Below are positions 10,980-23,500 of a DNA stretch of 64,000 nucleotides, piece after piece. Numbering within the stretch: position 1 is the first letter of the stretch; every line of letters begins with the position of its first letter. The stretch is from Auanema rhodensis (Eukaryota; Nematoda; Chromadorea; Rhabditida; Rhabditidae). The notes below the pieces were generated by a model that saw only the letters and a list, made by a program, of their open reading frames with translations, was not told the DNA's origin and made no database searches. The stretch covers positions 10,302,131 to 10,366,130 of the forward strand of contig OZ059894.1 of NCBI GenBank assembly GCA_964057225.1. The letters are read 5' to 3'. The position numbers and the translations under genes are program-made.

Positions 10980-12940
10980 TGTCTAAAATAAAGTTGTATT
11001 AAATTAATTTTCAGAACTCGTTGACATCTTGAAAGACAAATCAAATTAGATTAGTTTTCTTATTTCTGCACCATAGCTTGAGTGGAAACGAAATTCATTA
11101 AATTCATCTAAATCACATGGCTACTTTATTCGATTTTTTTCAAGTCAGACTTGTGAATATGATTAATTCTCTAAAATGGGAACAATTTAAGAAAGAAAGA
11201 AGATGCATACGACCTTTAGAAATTTGAAACTAGGCTTTTTAAAAGCATGTAAGGATTACCACTGTGATTTATAGTAGCAGAAATTTAATCACTCACCTGC
11301 AGTTTCTGACTTAGTAAATTGTATTTTTCCAGATTTCTACATTGAAACACTTCTAAACGGAATACATAGAAAAGAGTTCAACAGAAAAGCTAAAGAAATA
11401 GCTTCACAGTAACTAGCACAATTAATGAAGAAAAAAGAAAAGAGGATTCAAAATATATTTATTTACAAGGAAGTATTAATGATGGGTGTAACTGAAACTA
11501 ACTCAACAGAGAATTACACATATGCATGATAAATTTAACAATGTCAAACTGGGATGAGGTTAAGCGCGGAAATTATTGAAAAACCAGAAGAAATACAGAT
11601 TAAAGTTATTGGAAATCAATTCTTATACATATATATATATATATGTATAATTTTTTAAGCAACGTACTGCTTTATCTAGACAAGATATAAATGCAAAATC
11701 TACAACTCTCAAGAAAACAAGAGGAAAAATAAAGAAGACCACTATCCAAATCTGCCTGAGATAACAAAGATGAAGAGAGACTTCTTTCTCTCTTAGATGA
11801 AATCACATGTCATTTTGCCCTTTCTTACGGATAATGAATTTAATTAGAATGAAGAGCTGTTAGATTAATGTGCTCACGCAGAAAACTAATCTTGTTATAT
11901 GAAGCGTGAGACAAACGTGCCACATTCAGATCACAAAACTGGCGAAATATACATCAACTTAATGAGTTAGTTCGAGAATCGAATAAAAGATTACTGAAGG
12001 ACCTTAAAAAGCTCAGTGATGCTTTATAAACGAATATGCTCAACTATCCAGTTAGTATAGTTGCGTTCTTTCCAATGTAAATCAACAATACACATCCTTT
12101 ATTGAATCCATACATTTCCCAATGCCAAATTCCTATTATATTTCCCTTTGTGAATTCCTAACAGCAAGTAGAATCCTCACAACAAAAAATCTTCCTTGCT
12201 GTCATATTCTCCTAGTAACAGATTTCAAGGGAATAAACTTAACATTGAAAAACAATGCCCATAATATTTGCTAAAACTTCTATAGCCAAATATTGCTCAC
12301 TATCTTTTAATGTCATAATGATTCATATCATCTGTTCTCATCTTGTAGCTCTTGCAATAAACTCAGTTTTTTCAATCCCTCACAACGTATGACTATTCAG
12401 ATCCTTGGTAATAGAAAGAATTCAGAAGACAAATATAAAATTGTTTCTCCATTTCTAGAATGTGCTACTACTCTTATCACGTGGTTATGTTTCGAATATT
12501 TATAAATAGAATATCATACAACCGTCAAGGATGAATTCATATGACAAATAAAAGTGCATTTCAATCTTTAAATATTGGAAAATTGCCAAGAATAAGAATT
12601 TGATATGGTTTAATATTAATTAATACTCAAGTCCCCATACAAAATTTTTAACTCTTTAGAAATAGACCAGTCCACCCACACTCGTGACGCCATCGATTGA
12701 AAGTAGAATGTTTACATTCTTCGAATGTCATATGACTATGAAACCCCTCCCATTATAATATCTATATGCTTGAAAAGTTTAAAAAACGCGAATATGAACA
12801 GAACCTTTCTATATCAGAAAGATCACATTGTACCTGTAGATATGTTCATTAACTAACATTTCCCGTAGGCATAAATATTATGAACTTTCATATCAAAAAC
12901 ATGGTGTGTGCGCTCCCAATGGCGCGGCAGAATTCCCGCC
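10980..12940. other. Intergenic, no gene seen
   Basis: About 2 kb of AT-rich sequence without a supported gene. It holds a (TA)n run near 11628-11644. Near its right end (12705-12727) are overlapping dyads (AGAATGtttaCATTCT and CATTCttCGAATG), about 230 bp before the TATA box of the next gene; they may belong to its control region. Confidence 0.5.
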
Positions 12941-12954
12941 CGCGCGCGGTTTCA

Positions 12955-12962
12955 TATATAAA
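12955..12962 (+). promoter_or_regulatory. TATA box of the basic-protein gene
   Basis: TATATAAA between two CG-rich stretches (cgcgcgcgg before, cacgcgcgacgcg after). Transcription would start about 30 bp on, near 12985, giving a leader of about 70 nt before the ATG at 13054. It lies downstream of the in-frame ATG at 12880, arguing against that start. Confidence 0.6.
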
Positions 12963-13053
12963 TCACGCGCGACGCGTAGCGTTATTTAGTCACGTCTTTT
13001 CGTTGCTGTGTGTTCGGTCTGTTCTATTGATTTTTCGCAATCAGTATTTCAAG

Positions 13054-13551
13054 ATGCAGTATCATTCGATTTCTCCCTGTTATTCAAATCCAAGTGACGA
13101 CGAATTTGTTCCCGAGTCGTCACCAACTCAACTACTCTCTCTTGCCATCAAGAAGCGCCGTGCTCTGTTCGCTAGGAAGGATCGCAACTACCATCAAGAA
13201 CTACTCCAAACTGGATTTATTCAATCACTCTGTAAGCATTTGGGTGAACGTAGGGCTCGCCGTAGAAAGCGCGGTTCTAGTAAAACTTCCAAAAATGTTT
13301 TGCCTAATGTAAATTCGGCTTGTTCCGAATCGCATAAGGTCCCTGTTGCTCTTGTTGAACCAGTCCTTCAGACTCCTGAACCTACGTCTAAACGAATACG
13401 ATTGAGTTCCGATGATGATCCCTTTGGGTTGGACCACTTTTTTGCAGAATTGAACGAAAAGAGGAAGTTAGGACTTGGTAAGTTTGTCATTCTTTTTATT
13501 ACATTATATTTTACTTTTATAGAATGTCATCGTGTAGCTGTGAAGTGCTGA
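13054..13551 (+). CDS. Basic, probably nuclear protein, 150 residues, unrecognised
   Basis: The start chosen is MQYHSISPCYSNPSDDEF at 13054, just downstream of the TATA box. A longer in-frame reading from 12880 would begin before the TATA box. A 45-nt intron (13478-13522, gtaagt...ttttatag) splits a Glu codon; it is itself open in frame, so retention would add 15 residues. Visible parts: a first basic patch KKRRALFARK at residues 33-42, a strongly basic run GERRARRRKRGSSK at 64-77 that suits nuclear import or nucleic-acid binding, a third patch SKRIR near 112, and an acidic-hydrophobic tail SSDDDPFGLDHFFAEL that resembles a short activation or docking motif. An AATAAA lies at 13665-13670. I know no family for it. 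The compact TATA gene resembles inducible early-response genes, by inference only. Confidence 0.65.
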   Translation: MQYHSISPCYSNPSDDEFVPESSPTQLLSLAIKKRRALFARKDRNYHQELLQTGFIQSLCKHLGERRARRRKRGSSKTSKNVLPNVNSACSESHKVPVALVEPVLQTPEPTSKRIRLSSDDDPFGLDHFFAELNEKRKLGLGKFVILFITLYFTFIECHRVAVKC

Positions 13552-13689
13552 TGTTCCAAAATGTTAAGTGGATCTACGTTATTTATTTCTATCTGGTGCA
13601 AGTTGTTTCAAATTGTTCTGCGGGTAGCGCTAGATGGTCTTGTACATAATTTGTTATATAGCTAAATAAAGTTCGTTTTTGTTTAACAT

Positions 13690-14554
13690 AGATTTAGATT
13701 CGTGGATTTTCTCGGAGCACATTGTACGAAACGGGCTGAATCAGATAAGATTTTCTTAATCTAATATACATTCTTAGGCGTCAGCGCGCACTATAAGACG
13801 ATCATGTCTGGGACATAGTCACGGCGTGACAGGTTTTTTTTATTTTTGACGCTTAGGTTGTTATTTAGTAATGTCTATTCGATGGAAATGAGCAACTTCC
13901 TCATGGACCGGTGTTAGAGCTAGTTTACAGTATTAAGATCATTGAATGTGAAACCAGTGCATTGTCATAAGCAGCACGTGATTCATTAAAGTGAGTATCT
14001 AAATAGTAATACTTGTTGATTAGATGCATCTGCCATGCACGTTTATTGCAACAGTCAAGAGTCTTCTCCTATGATAGGAACTAGGACTTTATGTTAAGCA
14101 CCACTGATCATGATTTCTTGAGAAATCATGGTTCGTTTGTGAAGGCAGGATACGTTTTTCATTGCCAGCTCAAGAGAGGTGGGAAAAAGTCTAGATAGTG
14201 TTTTAGCTATTGGTTTGCGCGAGGGGTTAAGAGTCGTTTGGCATGATTAGACGTGGTTGGCGTTGGTATTGGTATATATACAACTAACGATAAAAAGGAT
14301 CTCATGATTCCCACAGAAGATTTATACAATAAGGTGATAACTAACAGTTTTGCAAAGCCGAACAGAGTGCAGCTATTGGGTTCCCAGTTCAAAATCTAGA
14401 GCATGAAGCTTTCAATAAGCCACAAATTCTAAAACTGCCGCATACATAATGAACGACTGCTCTTCTAATGGGAAATATGCCACAAAGAAGTGTACTGGAA
14501 TAAATATCATTTGTACGAGCGGCTGCGAATCCGTGATAGTAAGCTTGAACAATT
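13690..14554. other. Spacer left of the satellite, decaying satellite edge
   Basis: No supported gene. Base composition is richer in GC than most intergenic DNA here. From about 14470 rightwards short blocks resemble the satellite unit (gggaaat, agtaagc, gcttgtttatgtacc), so the array edge appears to decay gradually into this spacer. Confidence 0.5.
14109..14130. repeat. Perfect inverted repeat, 10-bp arms
   Basis: CATGATTTCT, a 2-nt TG centre, then AGAAATCATG. The arms match exactly. It lies about 340 bp left of the satellite. It might be a protein-binding dyad or a small hairpin; the 2-nt loop is too tight for a normal RNA hairpin without opening a pair or two. Confidence 0.8.
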
Positions 14555-17500
14555 TAACTTGTTAGCTTGTTTATGTACCACCTTGTCTTCTGCTCTGGAA
14601 CTTGTGTAACCCTGGATGCCAGAAATCCAAATGAACATACAAGAGTAAGCTGAACCTGAGTATAATTTTTTTCTTCATGGTAATGGAGCTGGGAAATAAA
14701 GAAGACAGGATCAGATCAGAACATCGAAATATAAATCTTGATACTCTTGCGAGTAAGCTAGTATTGCCTAATCTTGTTTCATTGTTTATGTACCACCTTG
14801 TCTTCTACTTTGAAACATGTGTAGCCCCGGATGCCAGAGATCTAAATGAACATACAAGAGTAAGCTGAACCTAAATATAATTTTTTAACTTCATGGTAAT
14901 GGAGCTGGGAAATGAAGAAGACAGGATCAGATCAGAACATCGAAATATAAATCTTGATACTCTTGCGAGTAAGCTAGTATTGCCTAATCTTGTTCCATTG
15001 TTTATGTACCACCTTGTCTTCTACTTTGAAACATGTGTAGCCCCGGATGCCAGAGATCTAAATGAACATACAAGAGTAAGCTGAACCTAAATATAATTTT
15101 TTCCTTCATGGTAATGGAGCTGGGAAATGAAGAAGACAGGATCAGATCAGAACATCGAAATATAAATCTTGATACTCTTGCGAGTAAGCTAGTATTGCCT
15201 AATCTTGTTCCATTGTTTATGTACCACCTTGTCTTCTACTTTGAAACATGTGTAGCCCCGGATGCCAGAGATCTAAATGAACATACAAGAGTAAGCTGAA
15301 CCTAAATATAATTTTTTCCTTCATGGTAATGGAGCTGGGAAATGAAGAAGACAGGATCAGATCAGAACATCGAAATATAAATCTTGATACTCTTGCGAGT
15401 AAGCTAGTATTGCCTAATCTTGTTCCATTGTTTATGTACCACCTTGTCTTCTACTTTGAAACATGTGTAACCCCGGATGCCAGAGATCTAAATGAACATA
15501 CAAGAGTAAGCTGAACCTAAATATAATTTTTTAACTTCATGGTAATGGAGCTGGGAAATGAAGAAGACAGGATCAAATCAGAACATCGAAATATAAATCT
15601 TGATACTCTTGCGAGTAAGCTAGTATTGCCTAATCTTGTTCCATTGTTTATGTACCACCTTGTCTTCTACTTTGAAACATGTGTAACCCCGGATGCCAGA
15701 GATCTAAATGAACATACAAGAGTAAGCTGAACCTGAGTATAATTTTTTTCTTCATGGTAATGGAGCTGGGAAATGAAGAAGACAGGATCAGATCAGAACA
15801 TCGAAATATAAATCTTGATACTCTTGCGAGTAAGCTAGTATTGCCTAATCTTGTTCCATTGTTTATGTACCACCTTGTCTTCTACTTTGAAACATGTGTA
15901 ACCCCGGATGCCAGAGATCCAAATGAACATACAAGAGTAAGCTGAACCTGAGTATAATTTTTTTCTTCATGGTAATGGAGCTGGGAAATGAAGAAGACAG
16001 GATCAAATCAGAACATCGAAATATAAATCTTGATACTCTTGCGAGTAAGCTAGTATTGCCTAATCTTGTTCCATTGTTTATGTACCACCTTGTCTTCTAC
16101 TTTGAAACATGTGTAACCCCGGATGCCAGAGATCTAAATGAACATACAAGAGTAAGCTGAACCTGAGTATAATTTTTTTCTTCATGGTAATGGAGCTGGG
16201 AAATGAAGAAGACAGGATCAGATCAGAACATCGAAATATAAATATTGATACTCTTGCGAGTAAGCTAGTATTGCCTAATCTTGTTCCATTGTTTATGTAC
16301 CACCTTGTCTTCTACTTTGAAACATGTGTAACCCTGGATGCCAGAGATCCAAATGAACATACAAGAGTAAGCTGAACCTGAGTATAATTTTTTTCTTCAT
16401 GGTAATGGAGCTGGGAAATGAAGAAGACAGGATCAGATCAGAACATCGAAATATAAATCTTGATACTCTTGCGAGTAAGCTAGTATTGCCTAATCTTGTT
16501 CCATTGTTTATGTACCACCTTGTCTTCTACTTTGAAACATGTGTAACCCCGGATGCCAGAGATCCAAATGAACATACAAGAGTAAGCTGAACCTGAGTAT
16601 AATTTTTTAACTTCATGGTAATGGAGCTGGGAAATGAAGAAGACAGGATCAGATCAGAACATCGAAATATAAATCTTGATACTCTTGCGAGTAAGCTAGT
16701 ATTGCCTAATCTTGTTCCATTGTTTATGTACCACCTTGTCTTCTACTTTGAAACATGTGTAACCCCGGATGCCAGAGATCCAAATGAACATACAAGAGTA
16801 AGCTGAACCTGAGTATAATTTTTTAACTTCATGGTAATGGAGCTGGGAAATGAAGAAGACAGGATCAGATCAGAACATCGAAATATAAATCTTGATACTC
16901 TTGCGAGTAAGCTAGTATTGCCTAATCTTGTTTCATTGTTTATGTACCACCTTGTCTTCTACTTTGAAACATGTGTAGCCCCGGATGCCAGAGATCTAAA
17001 TGAACATACAAGAGTAAGCTGAACCTAAATATAATTTTTTCCTTCATGGTAATGGAGCTGGGAAATGAAGAAGACAGGATCAGATCAGAACATCGAAATA
17101 TAAATCTTGATACTCTTGCGAGTAAGCTAGTATTGCCTAATCTTGTTCCATTGTTTATGTACCACCTTGTCTTCTACTTTGAAACATGTGTAACCCCGGA
17201 TGCCAGAGATCTAAATGAACATACAAGAGTAAGCTGAACCTAAATATAATTTTTTAACTTCATGGTAATGGAGCTGGGAAATGAAGAAGACAGGATCAAA
17301 TCAGAACATCGAAATATAAATCTTGATACTCTTGCGAGTAAGCTAGTATTGCCTAATCTTGTTCCATTGTTTATGTACCACCTTGTCTTCTACTTTGAAA
17401 CATGTGTAACCCCGGATGCCAGAGATCTAAATGAACATACAAGAGTAAGCTGAACCTGAGTATAATTTTTTTCTTCATGGTAATGGAGCTGGGAAATGAA

Positions 17501-20500
17501 GAAGACAGGATCAGATCAGAACATCGAAATATAAATCTTGATACTCTTGCGAGTAAGCTAGTATTGCCTAATCTTGTTCCATTGTTTATGTACCACCTTG
17601 TCTTCTACTTTGAAACATGTGTAACCCTGGATGCCAGAGATCCAAATGAACATACAAGAGTAAGCTGAACCTGAGTATAATTTTTTTCTTCATGGTAATG
17701 GAGCTGGGAAATGAAGAAGACAGGATCAGATCAGAACATCGAAATATAAATCTTGATACTCTTGCGAGTAAGCTAGTATTGCCTAATCTTGTTCCATTGT
17801 TTATGTACCACCTTGTCTTCTACTTTGAAACATGTGTAACCCCGGATGCCAGAGATCCAAATGAACATACAAGAGTAAGCTGAACCTGAGTATAATTTTT
17901 TTCTTCATGGTAATGGAGCTGGGAAATGAAGAAGACAGGATCAAATCAGAACATCGAAATATAAATCTTGATACTCTTGCGAGTAAGCTAGTATTGCCTA
18001 ATCTTGTTCCATTGTTTATGTACCACCTTGTCTTCTACTTTGAAACATGTGTAACCCCGGATGCCAGAGATCTAAATGAACATACAAGAGTAAGCTGAAC
18101 CTGAGTATAATTTTTTTCTTCATGGTAATGGAGCTGGGAAATGAAGAAGACAGGATCAGATCAGAACATCGAAATATAAATCTTGATACTCTTGCGAGTA
18201 AGCTAGTATTGCCTAATCTTGTTCCATTGTTTATGTACCACCTTGTCTTCTACTTTGAAACATGTGTAACCCTGGATGCCAGAGATCCAAATGAACATAC
18301 AAGAGTAAGCTGAACCTGAGTATAATTTTTTTCTTCATGGTAATGGAGCTGGGAAATGAAGAAGACAGGATCAGATCAGAACATCGAAATATAAATCTTG
18401 ATACTCTTGCGAGTAAGCTAGTATTGCCTAATCTTGTTCCATTGTTTATGTACCACCTTGTCTTCTACTTTGAAACATGTGTAACCCCGGATGCCAGAGA
18501 TCCAAATGAACATACAAGAGTAAGCTGAACCTGAGTATAATTTTTTAACTTCATGGTAATGGAGCTGGGAAATGAAGAAGACAGGATCAGATCAGAACAT
18601 CGAAATATAAATCTTGATACTCTTGCGAGTAAGCTAGTATTGCCTAATCTTGTTCCATTGTTTATGTACCACCTTGTCTTCTACTTTGAAACATGTGTAG
18701 CCCCGGATGCCAGAGATCTAAATGAACATACAAGAGTAAGCTGAACCTAAATATAATTTTTTCCTTCATGGTAATGGAGCTGGGAAATGAAGAAGACAGG
18801 ATCAGATCAGAACATCGAAATATAAATCTTGATACTCTTGCGAGTAAGCTAGTATTGCCTAATCTTGTTCCATTGTTTATGTACCACCTTGTCTTCTACT
18901 TTGAAACATGTGTAGCCCCGGATGCCAGAGATCTAAATGAACATACAAGAGTAAGCTGAACCTAAATATAATTTTTTCCTTCATGGTAATGGAGCTGGGA
19001 AATGAAGAAGACAGGATCAGATCAGAACATCGAAATATAAATCTTGATACTCTTGCGAGTAAGCTAGTATTGCCTAATCTTGTTCCATTGTTTATGTACC
19101 ACCTTGTCTTCTACTTTGAAACATGTGTAACCCCGGATGCCAGAGATCTAAATGAACATACAAGAGTAAGCTGAACCTAAATATAATTTTTTAACTTCAT
19201 GGTAATGGAGCTGGGAAATGAAGAAGACAGGATCAAATCAGAACATCGAAATATAAATCTTGATACTCTTGCGAGTAAGCTAGTATTGCCTAATCTTGTT
19301 CCATTGTTTATGTACCACCTTGTCTTCTACTTTGAAACATGTGTAACCCCGGATGCCAGAGATCTAAATGAACATACAAGAGTAAGCTGAACCTGAGTAT
19401 AATTTTTTTCTTCATGGTAATGGAGCTGGGAAATGAAGAAGACAGGATCAGATCAGAACATCGAAATATAAATCTTGATACTCTTGCGAGTAAGCTAGTA
19501 TTGCCTAATCTTGTTCCATTGTTTATGTACCACCTTGTCTTCTACTTTGAAACATGTGTAACCCCGGATGCCAGAGATCCAAATGAACATACAAGAGTAA
19601 GCTGAACCTGAGTATAATTTTTTTCTTCATGGTAATGGAGCTGGGAAATGAAGAAGACAGGATCAAATCAGAACATCGAAATATAAATCTTGATACTCTT
19701 GCGAGTAAGCTAGTATTGCCTAATCTTGTTCCATTGTTTATGTACCACCTTGTCTTCTACTTTGAAACATGTGTAACCCCGGATGCCAGAGATCTAAATG
19801 AACATACAAGAGTAAGCTGAACCTGAGTATAATTTTTTTCTTCATGGTAATGGAGCTGGGAAATGAAGAAGACAGGATCAGATCAGAACATCGAAATATA
19901 AATATTGATACTCTTGCGAGTAAGCTAGTATTGCCTAATCTTGTTCCATTGTTTATGTACCACCTTGTCTTCTACTTTGAAACATGTGTAACCCTGGATG
20001 CCAGAGATCCAAATGAACATACAAGAGTAAGCTGAACCTGAGTATAATTTTTTTCTTCATGGTAATGGAGCTGGGAAATGAAGAAGACAGGATCAGATCA
20101 GAACATCGAAATATAAATCTTGATACTCTTGCGAGTAAGCTAGTATTGCCTAATCTTGTTCCATTGTTTATGTACCACCTTGTCTTCTACTTTGAAACAT
20201 GTGTAACCCCGGATGCCAGAGATCCAAATGAACATACAAGAGTAAGCTGAACCTGAGTATAATTTTTTTCTTCATGGTAATGGAGCTGGGAAATGAAGAA
20301 GACAGGATCAGATCAGAACATCGAAATATAAATCTTGATACTCTTGCGAGTAAGCTAGTATTGCCTAATCTTGTTCCATTGTTTATGTACCACCTTGTCT
20401 TCTACTTTGAAACATGTGTAACCCTGGATGCCAGAGATCCAAATGAACATACAAGAGTAAGCTGAACCTGAGTATAATTTTTTTCTTCATGGTAATGGAG

Positions 20501-23500
20501 CTGGGAAATGAAGAAGACAGGATCAGATCAGAACATCGAAATATAAATCTTGATACTCTTGCGAGTAAGCTAGTATTGCCTAATCTTGTTCCATTGTTTA
20601 TGTACCACCTTGTCTTCTACTTTGAAACATGTGTAACCCTGGATGCCAGAGATCCAAATGAACATACAAGAGTAAGCTGAACCTGAGTATAATTTTTTTC
20701 TTCATGGTAATGGAGCTGGGAAATGAAGAAGACAGGATCAGATCAGAACATCGAAATATAAATCTTGATACTCTTGCGAGTAAGCTAGTATTGCCTAATC
20801 TTGTTCCATTGTTTATGTACCACCTTGTCTTCTACTTTGAAACATGTGTAACCCTGGATGCCAGAGATCCAAATGAACATACAAGAGTAAGCTGAACCTG
20901 AGTATAATTTTTTTCTTCATGGTAATGGAGCTGGGAAATGAAGAAGACAGGATCAGATCAGAACATCGAAATATAAATCTTGATACTCTTGCGAGTAAGC
21001 TAGTATTGCCTAATCTTGTTTCATTGTTTATGTACCACCTTGTCTTCTACTTTGAAACATGTGTAGCCCCGGATGCCAGAGATCTAAATGAACATACAAG
21101 AGTAAGCTGAACCTAAATATAATTTTTTCCTTCATGGTAATGGAGCTGGGAAATGAAGAAGACAGGATCAGATCAGAACATCGAAATATAAATCTTGATA
21201 CTCTTGCGAGTAAGCTAGTATTGCCTAATCTTGTTCCATTGTTTATGTACCACCTTGTCTTCTACTTTGAAACATGTGTAACCCCGGATGCCAGAGATCT
21301 AAATGAACATACAAGAGTAAGCTGAACCTAAATATAATTTTTTAACTTCATGGTAATGGAGCTGGGAAATGAAGAAGACAGGATCAAATCAGAACATCGA
21401 AATATAAATCTTGATACTCTTGCGAGTAAGCTAGTATTGCCTAATCTTGTTCCATTGTTTATGTACCACCTTGTCTTCTACTTTGAAACATGTGTAACCC
21501 TGGATGCCAGAGATCCAAATGAACATACAAGAGTAAGCTGAACCTGAGTATAATTTTTTTCTTCATGGTAATGGAGCTGGGAAATGAAGAAGACAGGATC
21601 AGATCAGAACATCGAAATATAAATCTTGATACTCTTGCGAGTAAGCTAGTATTGCCTAATCTTGTTCCATTGTTTATGTACCACCTTGTCTTCTACTTTG
21701 AAACATGTGTAACCCTGGATGCCAGAGATCCAAATGAACATACAAGAGTAAGCTGAACCTGAGTATAATTTTTTTCTTCATGGTAATGGAGCTGGGAAAT
21801 GAAGAAGACAGGATCAGATCAGAACATCGAAATATAAATCTTGATACTCTTGCGAGTAAGCTAGTATTGCCTAATCTTGTTCCATTGTTTATGTACCACC
21901 TTGTCTTCTACTTTGAAACATGTGTAACCCTGGATGCCAGAGATCCAAATGAACATACAAGAGTAAGCTGAACCTGAGTATAGTTTTTTAACTTCATGGT
22001 AATGGAGCTGGGAAATGAAGAAGACAGGATCAGATCAGAACATCGAAATATAAATCTTGATACTCTTGCGAGTAAGCTAGTATTGCCTAATCTTGTTCCA
22101 TTGTTTATGTACCACCTTGTCTTCTACTTTGAAACATGTGTAACCCTGGATGCCAGAGATCCAAATGAACATACAAGAGTAAGCTGAACCTGAGTATAGT
22201 TTTTTAACTTCATGGTAATGGAGCTGGGAAATGAAGAAGACAGGATCAGATCAGAACATCGAAATATAAATCTTGATACTCTTGCGAGTAAGCTAGTATT
22301 GCCTAATCTTGTTCCATTGTTTATGTACCACCTTGTCTTCTACTTTGAAACATGTGTAACCCTGGATGCCAGAGATCCAAATGAACATACAAGAGTAAGC
22401 TGAACCTGAGTATAATTTTTTAACTTCATGGTAATGGAGCTGGGAAATGAAGAAGATAGGATCAGATCAGAACATCGAAATATAAATCTTGATACTCTTG
22501 CGAGTAAGCTAGTATTGCCTAATCTTGTTCCATTGTTTATGTACCACCTTGTCTTCTACTTTGAAACATGTGTAACCCCGGATGCCAGAGATCCAAATGA
22601 ACATACAAGAGTAAGCTGAACCTGAGTATAATTTTTTAACTTCATGGTAATGGAGCTGGGAAATGAAGAAGACAGGATCAGATCAGAACATCGAAATATA
22701 AATCTTGATACTCTTGCGAGTAAGCTAGTATTGCCTAATCTTGTTCCATTGTTTATGTACCACCTTGTCTTCTACTTTGAAACATGTGTAACCCCGGATG
22801 CCAGAGATCCAAATGAACATACAAGAGTAAGCTGAACCTGAGTATAATTTTTTAACTTCATGGTAATGGAGCTGGGAAATGAAGAAGACAGGATCAGATC
22901 AGAACATCGAAATATAAATCTTGATACTCTTGCGAGTAAGCTAGTATTGCCTAATCTTGTTCCATTGTTTATGTACCACCTTGTCTTCTACTTTGAAACA
23001 TGTGTAACCCTGGATGCCAGAGATCCAAATGAACATACAAGAGTAAGCTGAACCTGAGTATAATTTTTTTCTTCATGGTAATGGAGCTGGGAAATGAAGA
23101 AGACAGGATCAGATCAGAACATCGAAATATAAATCTTGATACTCTTGCGAGTAAGCTAGTATTGCCTAATCTTGTTCCATTGTTTATGTACCACCTTGTC
23201 TTCTACTTTGAAACATGTGTAACCCTGGATGCCAGAGATCCAAATGAACATACAAGAGTAAGCTGAACCTGAGTATAATTTTTTAACTTCATGGTAATGG
23301 AGCTGGGAAATGAAGAAGACAGGATCAGATCAGAACATCGAAATATAAATCTTGATACTCTTGCGAGTAAGCTAGTATTGCCTAATCTTGTTCCATTGTT
23401 TATGTACCACCTTGTCTTCTACTTTGAAACATGTGTAACCCTGGATGCCAGAGATCCAAATGAACATACAAGAGTAAGCTGAACCTGAGTATAATTTTTT

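Noticed and set aside
12880-13053. Longer N-terminus of the basic-protein gene from the ATG at 12880
   Set aside because: This start lies upstream of the TATA box, and the extra 58 residues look like translated promoter.
13690-14554. Transposon remnant left of the satellite
   Set aside because: No terminal inverted repeats, target-site duplication or transposase-like frame could be found by eye.
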